This document shows, in pieces, positions 16,579 to 26,418 of a DNA stretch of 29,913 nt. The stretch covers positions 529,554-559,466 of the forward strand of contig LUVW01000004.1 in the NCBI GenBank assembly GCA_001661515.1, given 5' to 3'. The notes beneath the pieces were generated by a model. It was not told the origin of the DNA. It worked only from the letters and a program-made list of their open reading frames with translations, and did not search any database. Position 1 is the stretch's first letter; the number at the start of each line of letters is the position of its first letter. A program made the translations under genes and the position numbers. The DNA comes from Capniomyces stellatus (Eukaryota > Kickxellomycota > Harpellomycetes > Harpellales > Legeriomycetaceae).

Positions 16579-18338
16579 TTTGTACTAACAGTTGTTATTT
16601 TTGTATTTTGGAGAGTGTTCCCGGTTACTAGAATGGTTGTAAATTTGTTAAAGACAGAGTCTGTGCTTTTGGAAATGGCGTGCTACCAGCTGTATTTATG
16701 CAGATTGTTGATTTGCTAAAATCAAACCTTAAAACTTTAATAGTGATAAGACACTTGATATAAATACCAACTGTTTATGTCTAAAAATGTGTATGATTTA
16801 AAATGTGGTTTTGAGGTTGATTCGTATTGAGCAGAAAATGATTGGAAAATTGTTATTAAACCAATTCAAATGCATAACCTGTAATATCATGTATTTTCAA
16901 ATTCAGTTTTCGCAACAAGTTTTGGGTTTTTAACGAATATCGTTTAATATTTGTGACATTGAAATTAACTATTTAGGACATTGTAAATCTATATATCAGG
17001 TGTTCTCTTGATTTTGCTCTTTATCAATACAGCATACATAGTATTAATTTTCCAATTTTATTCAGGTTTGGTCGTATATCTGTTTATCCAACCTTTCAAC
17101 TTTTATTTGTTTAATATTTCATACTCAGCGATTTTAATCCGACTGAGGTTTGATATTTATTTTTACCATCATCAACACCGGTATTTCATGTATTGCTACC
17201 CTGAATGTCGGGATTACTTATCAAAGTAATCAATACATGTTTCTTTTGAACTTAAGAATAAAATGAGGAATGTCGTTAATTGACTAATTAAAAGAAATTG
17301 CGTTTATTGATTCCTCAGTTAATTGCATTTAGGGATTTTTGCTTTTTGAAATCTCAAATTCAGACTAAATCTTTGTTTGCTTTTGAAAAAGACGTAGAGG
17401 TTATTTCAATAAACAAAGCTTAAGAAGAGTATAAAATGAAAATGTGTGGGTTGACTCTAAAGAAATTGTTTGTACTGTTACACTACGCGAATTCTTGAAG
17501 AAAATTTTTCTTGGCAAGTAAAGCTCACCTTACCTTCTGTTTTAAAAAATGTCACTAGAAAATTACAGATTATTTACAAATTCAATCAACCAAACCAACT
17601 AATGTACCAATTGTGGATTCCTTCAAAAGGATTGATCTACATCGTTAATATAACCGAGGCACCTATTGACGGAAAGCACTGGTAATAAGCCGGGAATAAA
17701 TAGGACCATCCTAAACGCCAATTCCGGGACTAGTCGTCAACTTGTTATTTTATATAATTTAAGTTACAAATTGGTGAATTGCGTTTAAAAGTGACAAAGG
17801 TAAAAGTGGCATTCCTTACTAAATATACCGCCCCCGACCAACAAATACCGCCATTAGAATCATCAATTTATTTATTTTTTACCCTGAAACTCCGATCAGA
17901 AACAATAAGGGCATACAGCTATTATCAACACTACCAGCTTGGTGAATACATCCTAGTTTTATTCCAACTGTATTGTAGTATATTTATCCAATTGTAAACA
18001 AGCATTCAGTAGTATTTTGTTGTATTTTAATGTATCAAAGTGAGCTTTTTGGTAATATTTAGTCAAACTTCAAGTGGTAAAAATATTCGTTTACTTGATT
18101 CATGTTGTTTCAATAGACAAAAATGATTCTTAAAAAATCCTAATTCAGTCAGCAAACTTTAGGGCAGGGTAAACTTAGTCTATCGAAGGATGAGTTCTTA
18201 AATTTTTGACTTTGATTATTTATTTCCTTTACAATGCTAATTATATTTTTAGAACAGTTTAAAACAGGATTTAAACAATGAAAAGTAAATATCATATAAA
18301 GTATGCTTAACAAAATAAATATATGTATGATAAACTGT
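16579..18338. other. Intergenic region between the two protease genes
   Basis: It is AT-rich. Several open frames of 60-75 codons occur here without recognisable domains, consistent splice structure or composition unlike the background. The left ~150 bp is the probable promoter of the gene at 15658-16578; the right end is the 3' flank of the modular protease. No tRNA or repeat was seen. Confidence 0.6.
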
Positions 18339-21065
18339 TTAGCAGTTTGAAATTCTGGCGCATGAAAAGCTAGTATTGGTTAGTGTTGATACTCCAGATT
18401 GAGAAGCAAATACCAAACTCTTGGCTTTAAAGCCTTTGACATTAAACTTGGTCTTGAGTTTGTCGTCAATGTATATTTTGATCTGGCTTGGGGTTGACTC
18501 TATTTTGATTGTATTCTTGTTAGCACGTCTAGTATTTACTGATCGTCTTGTTAGTGCGTATCTTCCCTTTTTTATTGAGCTTATACCTGTTGATAGGCCG
18601 AATTGGGCTTCAACAACACCATCAACGCTGGTATATCCTTTTTCACCCAACAAAGCAACAGATAAATCCGAGTCAGATGAAACCTCTGCAGTAAAAGTGT
18701 ACTCCTGGTCATCACATGGAATCAACAATGGCTGTCTAAAGTCGTACTGTTTTGGCTTACTCCCAGCTCTAATTATCATTTTAGGACCATTTGAAGTCAA
18801 TGAACATGCTGTTGTTGTGGTGGATGTAGTAGTAGATGTGGTTGGGACTTCTGTGGATATGATTGTGGGTATGGTTGTGTATGTGGTTGTGTATGTGGTT
18901 GTGGATGTGGATGTGGATGTGGATGTGGTTGGCTTAGTTGTGGTAGTTGTTGTGATAGTTGTTGTGATAGATCCGTTTTCGCATGTAGACTTGTCTGTAA
19001 ACTTAACAACAATGTTTGTAATTTCAACATTGTCCTTCTCAGCACCAAATGCCAAGTAGAACTGATCGGCTGAGAACACGTCGCTTGAACTGAGCTCTTT
19101 TGAAAGCAAGTATGTAACGTCATCACCATTGTAACCAATGTAGATACCCTTGTCATCTGATCGGATAAAGACCTTGACTTTTGAATCTTGACCTGTGCTA
19201 ATCGACTGCTTGTCCTCATAATCTGATGTACCAATATACCACTCATTGTTGTTGACTCCAAACACACCCTCAACGACTGATGAGTTTGTAATGGTCTTCT
19301 CTTTACTGATAGCAAAGTAGATGTCTGATGTTTGGTCTATTTCAAATTCGACAAGGAACTTTGAGTTCTTGGACTGAATGCGGATTGCGTTATCAAAGTC
19401 ATAAACCTTGGTTGATAGGTCGCCTGAACCCGACTTGATCTTGAGTGGAGAGACTGTTTGGGTACATTTGCCCAGTGATACGGTGGATGTAGTTGGCTTG
19501 GTTGTGGTGGTGGATGTGGTTGGCTTGGTTGTGGTAGTTGTTGTGATAGTTGTTGTGATAGATCCGTTTTCGCATGTAGACTTGTCTGTAAACTTAACAA
19601 CAATGTTTGTAATTTCAACATTGTCCTTCTCAGCACCAAATGCCAAGTAGAACTGATCGGCTGAGAACACGTCGCTTGAACTGAGCTCTTTTGAAAGCAA
19701 GTATGTAACGTCATCACCATTGTAACCAATGTAGATACCCTTGTCATCTGATCGGATAAAGACCTTGACTTTTGAATCTTGACCTGTGCTAATCGACTGC
19801 TTGTCCTCATAATCTGATGTACCAATATACCACTCATTGTTGTTGACTCCAAACACACCCTCAACGACTGATGAGTTTGTAATGGTCTTCTCTTTACTGA
19901 TAGCAAAGTAGATGTCTGATGTTTGGTCTATTTCAAATTCGACAAGGAACTTTGAGTTCTTGGACTGAATGCGGATTGCGTTATCAAAGTCATAAACCTT
20001 GGTTGATAGGTCGCCTGAACCCGACTTGATCTTGAGTGGAGAGACTGTTTGGGTACATTTGTCCAGTGATACGGTGGATGTAGTTGGCTTGGTTGTGATG
20101 GTGGATGTGGTTGGCTTGATTGTGGTGGTGGATGTGGTTGGCTTGATTGTGGTGGTGGATGTGGTTGGTGCTTTACAGGCTTTATTTCCATAACTGGTGC
20201 AGTTTTTTCCGGTGCAGCTGACATGTTTAGAGATAAACTCGTTCCAGTAAGCTGATAGTTTTATGTAAACTGAGGCTGAACCTTTTGGTGTGCATTTCTT
20301 TTTATTGGACAGAATTAATGAACTTTCAATTCCTTGGATCATGCTAAAGTCCTTGTTAGTTATTGCTCCACCGCTTCCACCATAACACGAGTTGCTCGAA
20401 GTAGTTTGGTGCACACAAAAAACCTTTCCTTTTTGAAAGTCTGATGAGAGGAACTTGTCACACAATTCATCTCTACCTTTATTGACGGTTGTTTGTTCAA
20501 GTTCGGTGCTCGAAACTCCGCTAATTTGTCTTGAACCGAATCCCGATACCTTGTAATCCATAGTGGAGCTCACGCCTTTTTTGTTTATCTCAATTGGTGT
20601 TGCAATCTCAATTGGTACACAAGGACTTAAAAACAGCATGGCCAAATCATCAGAGTACGGCTTCGCGTTTTTGTACTTTGGATGTATAACAACTTTTTGA
20701 ACTCTGTACTTGTACTTGTTGACCTCAGAGGGCTTGTCTCCGCTAAAACCAACAGAAATCTTTTTCCAATCTGATTCGCTGGTAGAGTTGGTATCATAGA
20801 GACAGTGAGCAGCAGTGACAACTACATTGGAGGAAATCAAGGACCCAGTGCATCTGTACTTGGAGACCCCATCTACTTCAAAATAAGCTAAAGATTTGTT
20901 TCTAGTCGAGTTTTTGGCTACGGCATAAGAATCTGGTGCTACATGTGCGAGCTGACTTCTGATATACAAATCATAGCCTGACAAGCTTTGCTGGTAGCCT
21001 TGGCCATAAATAGTTTGGGTTGCGATAAGCAGCAATGCAAACTTCTTGCTAACAGTGTTTATCAT
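18339..21065 (-). CDS. Modular secreted S1-type serine protease with Thr-rich linkers and three repeat domains
   Basis: The frame is open upstream to 21236, but the chosen start (21065, MINTVSKKFALLLIATQTIYG) gives a clean signal peptide and leaves a TATA box ~140 bp upstream; the protein has 908 residues. The protease domain (~35-285) has His87 (TAAHC), Asp140 (DDLAML) and Ser231, but the Ser box reads GGSGG, so the usual Asp194 is Gly, and no IVGG activation site is visible. Thr/Ser/Pro linkers (TTTKPTTS repeats, likely O-glycosylated) separate two near-identical ~155-residue domains and a third, divergent copy at the C-terminus (shared YDF..., SSVVEG.FG / SVDGVVEAQFG pattern). These beta-rich modules may bind carbohydrate or another ligand; a resemblance to Methyltransf_FA-type domains is a guess. 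Role: extracellular digestion or host interaction. Confidence 0.85.
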   Translation of the reverse strand: MINTVSKKFALLLIATQTIYGQGYQQSLSGYDLYIRSQLAHVAPDSYAVAKNSTRNKSLAYFEVDGVSKYRCTGSLISSNVVVTAAHCLYDTNSTSESDWKKISVGFSGDKPSEVNKYKYRVQKVVIHPKYKNAKPYSDDLAMLFLSPCVPIEIATPIEINKKGVSSTMDYKVSGFGSRQISGVSSTELEQTTVNKGRDELCDKFLSSDFQKGKVFCVHQTTSSNSCYGGSGGAITNKDFSMIQGIESSLILSNKKKCTPKGSASVYIKLSAYWNEFISKHVSCTGKNCTSYGNKACKAPTTSTTTIKPTTSTTTIKPTTSTITTKPTTSTVSLDKCTQTVSPLKIKSGSGDLSTKVYDFDNAIRIQSKNSKFLVEFEIDQTSDIYFAISKEKTITNSSVVEGVFGVNNNEWYIGTSDYEDKQSISTGQDSKVKVFIRSDDKGIYIGYNGDDVTYLLSKELSSSDVFSADQFYLAFGAEKDNVEITNIVVKFTDKSTCENGSITTTITTTTTTKPTTSTTTTKPTTSTVSLGKCTQTVSPLKIKSGSGDLSTKVYDFDNAIRIQSKNSKFLVEFEIDQTSDIYFAISKEKTITNSSVVEGVFGVNNNEWYIGTSDYEDKQSISTGQDSKVKVFIRSDDKGIYIGYNGDDVTYLLSKELSSSDVFSADQFYLAFGAEKDNVEITNIVVKFTDKSTCENGSITTTITTTTTTKPTTSTSTSTSTTTYTTTYTTIPTIISTEVPTTSTTTSTTTTACSLTSNGPKMIIRAGSKPKQYDFRQPLLIPCDDQEYTFTAEVSSDSDLSVALLGEKGYTSVDGVVEAQFGLSTGISSIKKGRYALTRRSVNTRRANKNTIKIESTPSQIKIYIDDKLKTKFNVKGFKAKSLVFASQSGVSTLTNTSFSCARISNC
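18920..20101. repeat. Two-unit 591-bp tandem repeat within the modular protease gene
   Basis: Units 18920-19510 and 19511-20101 match almost perfectly; only a few single-base differences were seen (for example within the CATTTG.CCAGTG stretch). The unit is 197 codons, so the duplication keeps the frame and adds one linker plus one complete repeat domain. Confidence 0.92.
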
Positions 21066-21205
21066 CTTTAGCAAAAAAAAAAATCCTTGAGAGTTTCTGG
21101 TTCTGGGGCTGATATGGTATTTGCTTAAATGGATATGACTGGATTTTAAAAATAAATAAAAAGTTATGTGATTTTTACATCTCAAAAACTCCAGTCGATC
21201 ATTCC

Positions 21206-21215
21206 CCTTTATATA
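21206..21215 (-). promoter_or_regulatory. TATA box of the modular protease gene
   Basis: TATATAAAGG on the minus strand lies ~140 bp upstream of the ATG at 21065. It would place the transcription start near 21180, which excludes the ATG at 21236 as the start and supports the signal-peptide ATG. Confidence 0.6.
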
Positions 21216-21236
21216 CTGAGCTGGTTTAATTTTCAA

Positions 21237-23704
21237 TGCGATTCGGTTTTCTTTTTTTTTTTTTTGTATTCAAATTAACTTTGTTTCTACTCTTTTGGTT
21301 ATACTTTGGCAATGTGTAGTAGCATTCCAAACCTTAAAATGTATTCTATTAACAAACATTACCCGTTCAATCATTAGATTCAGTTATTCTACTTTTTGTT
21401 TTTAAGCTTTGTTTGTAATATTTTCACTGTACTTTATCCAACTTTTTTTTTTGCTTTTATGTAAAAGTATAGCAAAAAATATATAACAATGTTTATAAAC
21501 TATATTTAAATTATTTCTTACCAATATTTCAACCTAAAAACCTAATTACTCGGTTCCCTATTTCAAATTGCCTTCAAATTTAACTGCTAGGCCAATAGTT
21601 GTATGTGGGCTTTATAATAACGGTTTAATTTTTATATAATATATGATAGTTAAACTCTAGTAGATTTATATTTAGACACTCAAAAATCATAGACTTTTTT
21701 CTTTTTCTTATGCTTTTATTTAATAAATGAATCCCGCTCTTTATTTCTGATTCTGCAATTAGTTGGGCTACTTTCGTTGCATATTCTGATCGCATTAAAG
21801 CACTGGGATACTCCAATTAGCTTGCTCGATTCTGTGTTTAGTAATATAAAACAAATTTCTGGTTTTACAATAAAATATCTATTTAAAGCAACCTCAGAGC
21901 TCTTACAAAACGACAAAGTACTTGAATACACGGCACTATCAGTAAAGAACTTCAGCTTCAATGGTCTTGCATATTTCCGACCAATAAGTAACTTGACACT
22001 TATACTTTTAGTTTGGTTAGTAATCGCTGGTAATATAATATTGGTGATTAAAACATATTTAACCATTTATATAATAAATTGCTACCATATCATTCTTTTT
22101 TGCCCCATACTTTGTATCATGGTTCCCTTGATCCTTGTACAGGAAATGCAACAGTGATTCTATAATTAGCTGTTTGTTTGCTTTGCGTTTACAATCGTAA
22201 TTAATGACTTTTTTATATAAATTTTGCAATAAATTACTAATTGGCTTGCTTTTACTTTCTAGCATGTTATGGAATGTATTATCAGAAAGTATACCATGGT
22301 TTCCAATACAGTGCTAAACGGTTACACTTATTATCTGGTCACCAAACTGCTTTAGCCTATCTTGACTCTTTGTTTTTACAGAATTGCAAAAACAAAACAT
22401 AATACAGCCGTACGACCATCGATAACCCAACCAACTCAGCCATGATTTTTATAATTAGTTTAAGTAAACATCGACTCTATAAGTTTGATTTAGCTCTGAT
22501 CCATCACTTTATTTATAGATAGGTAATAGCTTGGGTATAAATAAAAGCGCTACTTTACTCGCTAAAAAGACACAACTTCATATATGTTTGTCATTGTTAC
22601 AAACTTCATCCAAGAACCTTAGTAAGCCTTCAGAGCACCTTTCTATATTTAATCTGGCTGTGGAATTTCAAGTAATAATTACCACCGATTACAACGAAAT
22701 TATAAATCAAGAGTTGTAATGTTTTTTTTAATGATAAAAACAAAAATTCATAAACACAGCAATACTACAAACACACTCCTGTCTCTCTAATGCGTAATAC
22801 CGCTTGCTCTTGAAATCAACAGGGTAATATACAGACAAACTCCACTGAGATAAACACAGCTAGGGGGTGACCCTTTTGGTTGATTGGTGAGATCAACCAC
22901 ATTATATTGTGTGACAATGGCTTATATACACTCTTTTAAGGATACTCTTTTTGTATGTATAGACTCGCGTTACCTTTTCAGCGATACTCCACAAACGTTG
23001 GTCTCTTAAGCCAGTTGAAACACGCTATATTTTTTTTTCAATGAAATCTAGCCACCACCACCAAATTGCAATATATATAATTATGGGTTGACTCTGTTAC
23101 CTGCTCTAACGACGAGTTGGTTTTTTGAGATTTGTTTTCCGATAACCTGGAGATATATTAACCGATGCTAAACAGCGCATGCATCATTTGACCTTGACCT
23201 ACTGGCTTTTTAATAGCACCCACTTGGTAGCATTAAGATTCGCTGTATTGGACAGTTTACTTGTAACTGCTAAACCACCCAAACAAATATGGTGTTGTGG
23301 AGGGGGAGGGGGGGGGAACATAATACTGGTGGTGGTGAAATGGTATGTGATTATTGGTCAAGTCAAAAAGGCTGATAAATTTGGAGTTGATAAACATTTA
23401 AATTGATTTAATCAATAGTAAAAAAAATATCGGTATCAAATTACATTTCAGCGAATGGATAAAATTTTACTGTCCAATCTCGGGCTGTATTTAATGGCAC
23501 TATTTGTTGCTTTTAAAAAAACTAGGGAGCGACAGTTGTGATTAAAATCAAGTAGCGCATGTCAAGTAATAGTACATTCCGCTTGACTATTTAATACGCT
23601 CCTCTTTAGTTGAGATAAATACATATATATACAAAGAAAGGCAACTTCCCTCCCCCACCCATCCAAGTCGCACCTTACGTACTAATAATAAAACAATAAA
23701 AACG
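21237..23704. other. Intergenic region, no supported gene
   Basis: AT-rich sequence. Overlapping open frames occur on both strands at 21716-22157 (126 codons plus, 116 codons minus), but neither has a recognisable domain. A G-rich run (near 23298-23317) and CCACCACCACC (near 23053) stand out locally. The last ~100 bp, with a pyrimidine-rich stretch before 23705, is the probable promoter/leader of the next gene. Confidence 0.55.
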
Positions 23705-24648
23705 ATGGCAGGCATGATTGCAAAAAACTTTAGAATTCTCACCAAAGCACAGAATATAAACTCGATCCAACGTCAATTACTGAGCACTTCGAGGGCGATC
23801 AGAGCAGAGTCAGAAAAACAAATTGCTTCCAAGCCATTAGAATCTGTTAAACCAAAATCTAGACCAGTTGGCGGCTTCCGCGGAGGGTGAGATTAAAATT
23901 GACAAATAAAAACAATTATTGTTTAATCTATAAATATTAATGGTGGACCGGTGCTGCTTCAAAAGGCAAGGCCCTTTTTTTAGTACAGTTTGATGTTTCT
24001 AAATAGCAACAATGATAATAAATGGGTAGGATATTCGGATTCTTGCTTGGATCTACACTTGCGGGATCATACGGCTTTTATTACTTGATTGAGCAATATC
24101 AAAATTCGTCAAGCTTGGTCTTAAATTCGGTTAATGATTTGGAAAAGACAGCTCTAGATGTAAGAACCTGAGGCATTTTCTTTTATTTAAAAGCTAAGCG
24201 ATCAGATCTTGTATTTTTTTATGTATTAAAAGTATCAAAGCTTGCTTTAATCCTACTTTAAACGAAATTGATTTCCAGCTCTAATTTTGTGCTAAACCGA
24301 GTAGGTTAAAGATTATGTGCGAAAGATTGAGGGTTTGGAGACCCAGCTCAAGGAACTAAAGCAAACAGCGGTTTTCAAGGATGAGATTTTCCAATTAAAG
24401 TCTGAATTCCGAAATCAATTGGTAAGTTACTAGAATTAGGCTTGTTTTTTTAGTTTTTTCATTGAATCCTTCGTGATCAACATTATATTACTGAAAGTAC
24501 AGTGATTAAACAATTCGGAATGCTGTTCTATTGTATTTAGGGAAACCAAATGAAGGACATTGGTGAGTTGAAAGCAAATGCGTGGCAAATCGAACAAGAT
24601 CTTGACACCATTTTAACAAAAATCGAAGAGATCCAGATTACAAACTAG
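23705..24648 (+). CDS. Small probable mitochondrial inner-membrane coiled-coil protein, four exons
   Basis: The exons are 23705-23886, 24030-24159, 24305-24421 and 24541-24648; introns of 143, 145 and 119 nt all have GT-AG ends (GTGAG, GTAAG, GTAAG) and the phases agree, giving 178 residues. Residues 1-35 are rich in Arg/Lys/Ser without acids before residue 35, a mitochondrial presequence type. A glycine-rich FRGGIFGFLLGSTLAG segment leads into one membrane span (~62-81), followed by a charged, heptad-like coiled coil to the C-terminus. The layout, a presequence plus FRGG...GFLLG plus coiled coil, recalls conserved fungal mitochondrial proteins of unnamed function. Function is not assigned. 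Exons 2-4 are repeated at 24994-25575, probably an assembly artefact. Confidence 0.78.
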
Positions 24649-24959
24649 TTGAATTGCCAGCTTTACAGGATAATTGAAGCATGAATACTTTCCCAATAAT
24701 AGTCATAAATATACGAGCCTAGTATACTGCTATTTATTTATAGCTCTTGTTTTACAAGTCTTTGTAGCTTTTTTTTTCAAGTGAGAAAAAAAATACGAAA
24801 AATGAAATACAATATAATCTTTATCGCCGTGCCATGCCTTGTCTTGCCTTGCTATTATTTGGCAGATTTGCTATGTTAGTCCAGTTTACTTACTGGAGCT
24901 AGACCTCCTAAAAGCTTTAAGCGAAAAATGCGGAACTTAAGAAAACTTTGAAATTTTGC

Positions 24960-24992
<33 letters not shown>

Positions 24993-25904
24993 NTCATACG
25001 GCTTTTATTACTTGATTGAGCAATATCAAAATTCGTCAAGCTTGGTCTTAAATTCGGTTAATGATTTGGAAAAGACAGCTCTAGATGTAAGAACCTGAGG
25101 CATTTTCTTTTATTTAAAAGCTAAGCGATCAGATCTTGTATTTTTTTATGTATTAAAAGTATCAAAGCTTGCTTTAATCCTACTTTAAACGAAATTGATT
25201 TCCAGCTCTAATTTTGTGCTAAACCGAGTAGGTTAAAGATTATGTGCGAAAGATTGAGGGTTTGGAGACCCAGCTCAAGGAACTAAAGCAAACAGCGGTT
25301 TTCAAGGATGAGATTTTCCAATTAAAGTCTGAATTCCGAAATCAATTGGTAAGTTACTAGAATTAGGCTTGTTTTTTTAGTTTTTTCATTGAATCCTTCG
25401 TGATCAACATTATATTACTGAAAGTACAGTGATTAAACAATTCGGAATGCTGTTCTATTGTATTTAGGGAAACCAAATGAAGGACATTGGTGAGTTGAAA
25501 GCAAATGCGTGGCAAATCGAACAAGATCTTGACACCATTTTAACAAAAATCGAAGAGATCCAGATTACAAACTAGTTGAATTGCCAGCTTTACAGGATAA
25601 TTGAAGCATGAATACTTTCCCAATAATAGTCATAAATATACGAGCCTAGTATACTGCTATTTATTTATAGCTCTTGTTTTACAAGTCTTTGTAGCTTTTT
25701 TTTTCAAGTGAGAAAAAAAATACGAAAAATGAAATACAATATAATCTTTATCGCCGTGCCATGCCTTGTCTTGCCTTGCTATTATTTGGCAGATTTGCTA
25801 TGTTAGTCCAGTTTACTTACTGGAGCTAGACCTCCTAAAAGCTTTAAGCGAAAAATGCGGAACTTAAGAAAACTTTGAAATTTTGCAGTAAAAAAAAAAA
25901 AAAA
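24067..25904. repeat. ~0.9 kb direct repeat around a single N (probable false duplication)
   Basis: 24067-24992 and 24994-25904 are the same sequence at an offset of 927 bp, with no mismatch found, including introns and 3' flank. They are joined at a 30-A homopolymer followed by one N at 24993. The second copy has a 15-A run (25890-25904) and then continues into unique sequence. This is the pattern of two contigs ending at a homopolymer that were not merged. Confidence 0.93.
24994..25575 (+). pseudogene. Duplicate of exons 2-4 of the mitochondrial-type gene
   Basis: It contains the 3' part of exon 2 (24994-25086), exon 3 (25232-25348) and exon 4 (25468-25575), identical to the gene at 23705-24648 but without exon 1, start codon or promoter. 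Most likely it does not exist in the genome as a separate locus; if real, it is a 5'-truncated pseudogene. Confidence 0.8.
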
Positions 25905-26418
25905 AGAAAACAGAAGGATTGGATAATGTTTGGAGTGCAATTTGATCAAAGCGGTTAAACTACAATTAATGAAAATGTGCTAGTTGCGTGGAAGGAAAAT
26001 GGAAAATATTGGGGAGGGCGATAACCATTTGTGGATAATAAAAAAAATACACAGAAAAAAAAAATATTTGGCAGAAAAGAGCAAAGCAAAACAAAACAGA
26101 AATGTCAAACTTTATTTATTTACACAAAACACAAACACAAACACAAAAGACAAAAGGGAGCAACCAGAAAAATGGCTGAAAGCAGTTGGAAATTAAATTA
26201 ATTGCAGTAAAAGTCCAAGCGAGAGTGAGAAGAAAAAAAAAATTGTCTCTGGAAATTCAAGATTAAAAATATAGAAATAGAAATAGATAAACCGCACTGG
26301 TAAGGCAGCAAGATAACGGGGACATAATTAGTGGGAGTGAAAGCGAATTATATTTAAAGTGAGCACAAAGCAAAGTAAAATAGAATAAGGTTGTGTAGTG
26401 GAGATAAAGAACAATGAC
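25905..26418. other. Purine-rich spacer and probable 5' leader of the Mdv1-like gene
   Basis: The plus strand is strongly A/G-rich here, continuing into the downstream coding region. A short open frame (25984-26196) has no recognisable domain. Just before the chosen ATG there is a two-codon upstream ORF (ATG ACA TGA, 26414-26422) whose stop overlaps the main start. Confidence 0.5.

Noticed and set aside
17008..17997. Three 70-codon plus-strand frames between the protease genes
   Set aside because: No domains or coherent splicing; expected by chance in AT-rich spacer.
18421..19059. 212-codon plus-strand frame rich in Val/Asp
   Set aside because: It is the antisense of the protease repeats and Thr-rich linkers; the VVVDVV pattern is the complement of the Thr codons.
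21716..22157. Overlapping open frames of 126 (plus) and 116 (minus) codons, the plus one with a hydrophobic C-terminus
   Set aside because: No recognisable domain, frames on both strands, no splice or promoter evidence; AT-rich sequence readily gives hydrophobic translations.
25984..26196. 70-codon Lys-rich frame as an extra 5' exon of the Mdv1-like gene
   Set aside because: No splice signals in suitable phase were identified and the Lys/Gln content follows from the A-rich sequence.
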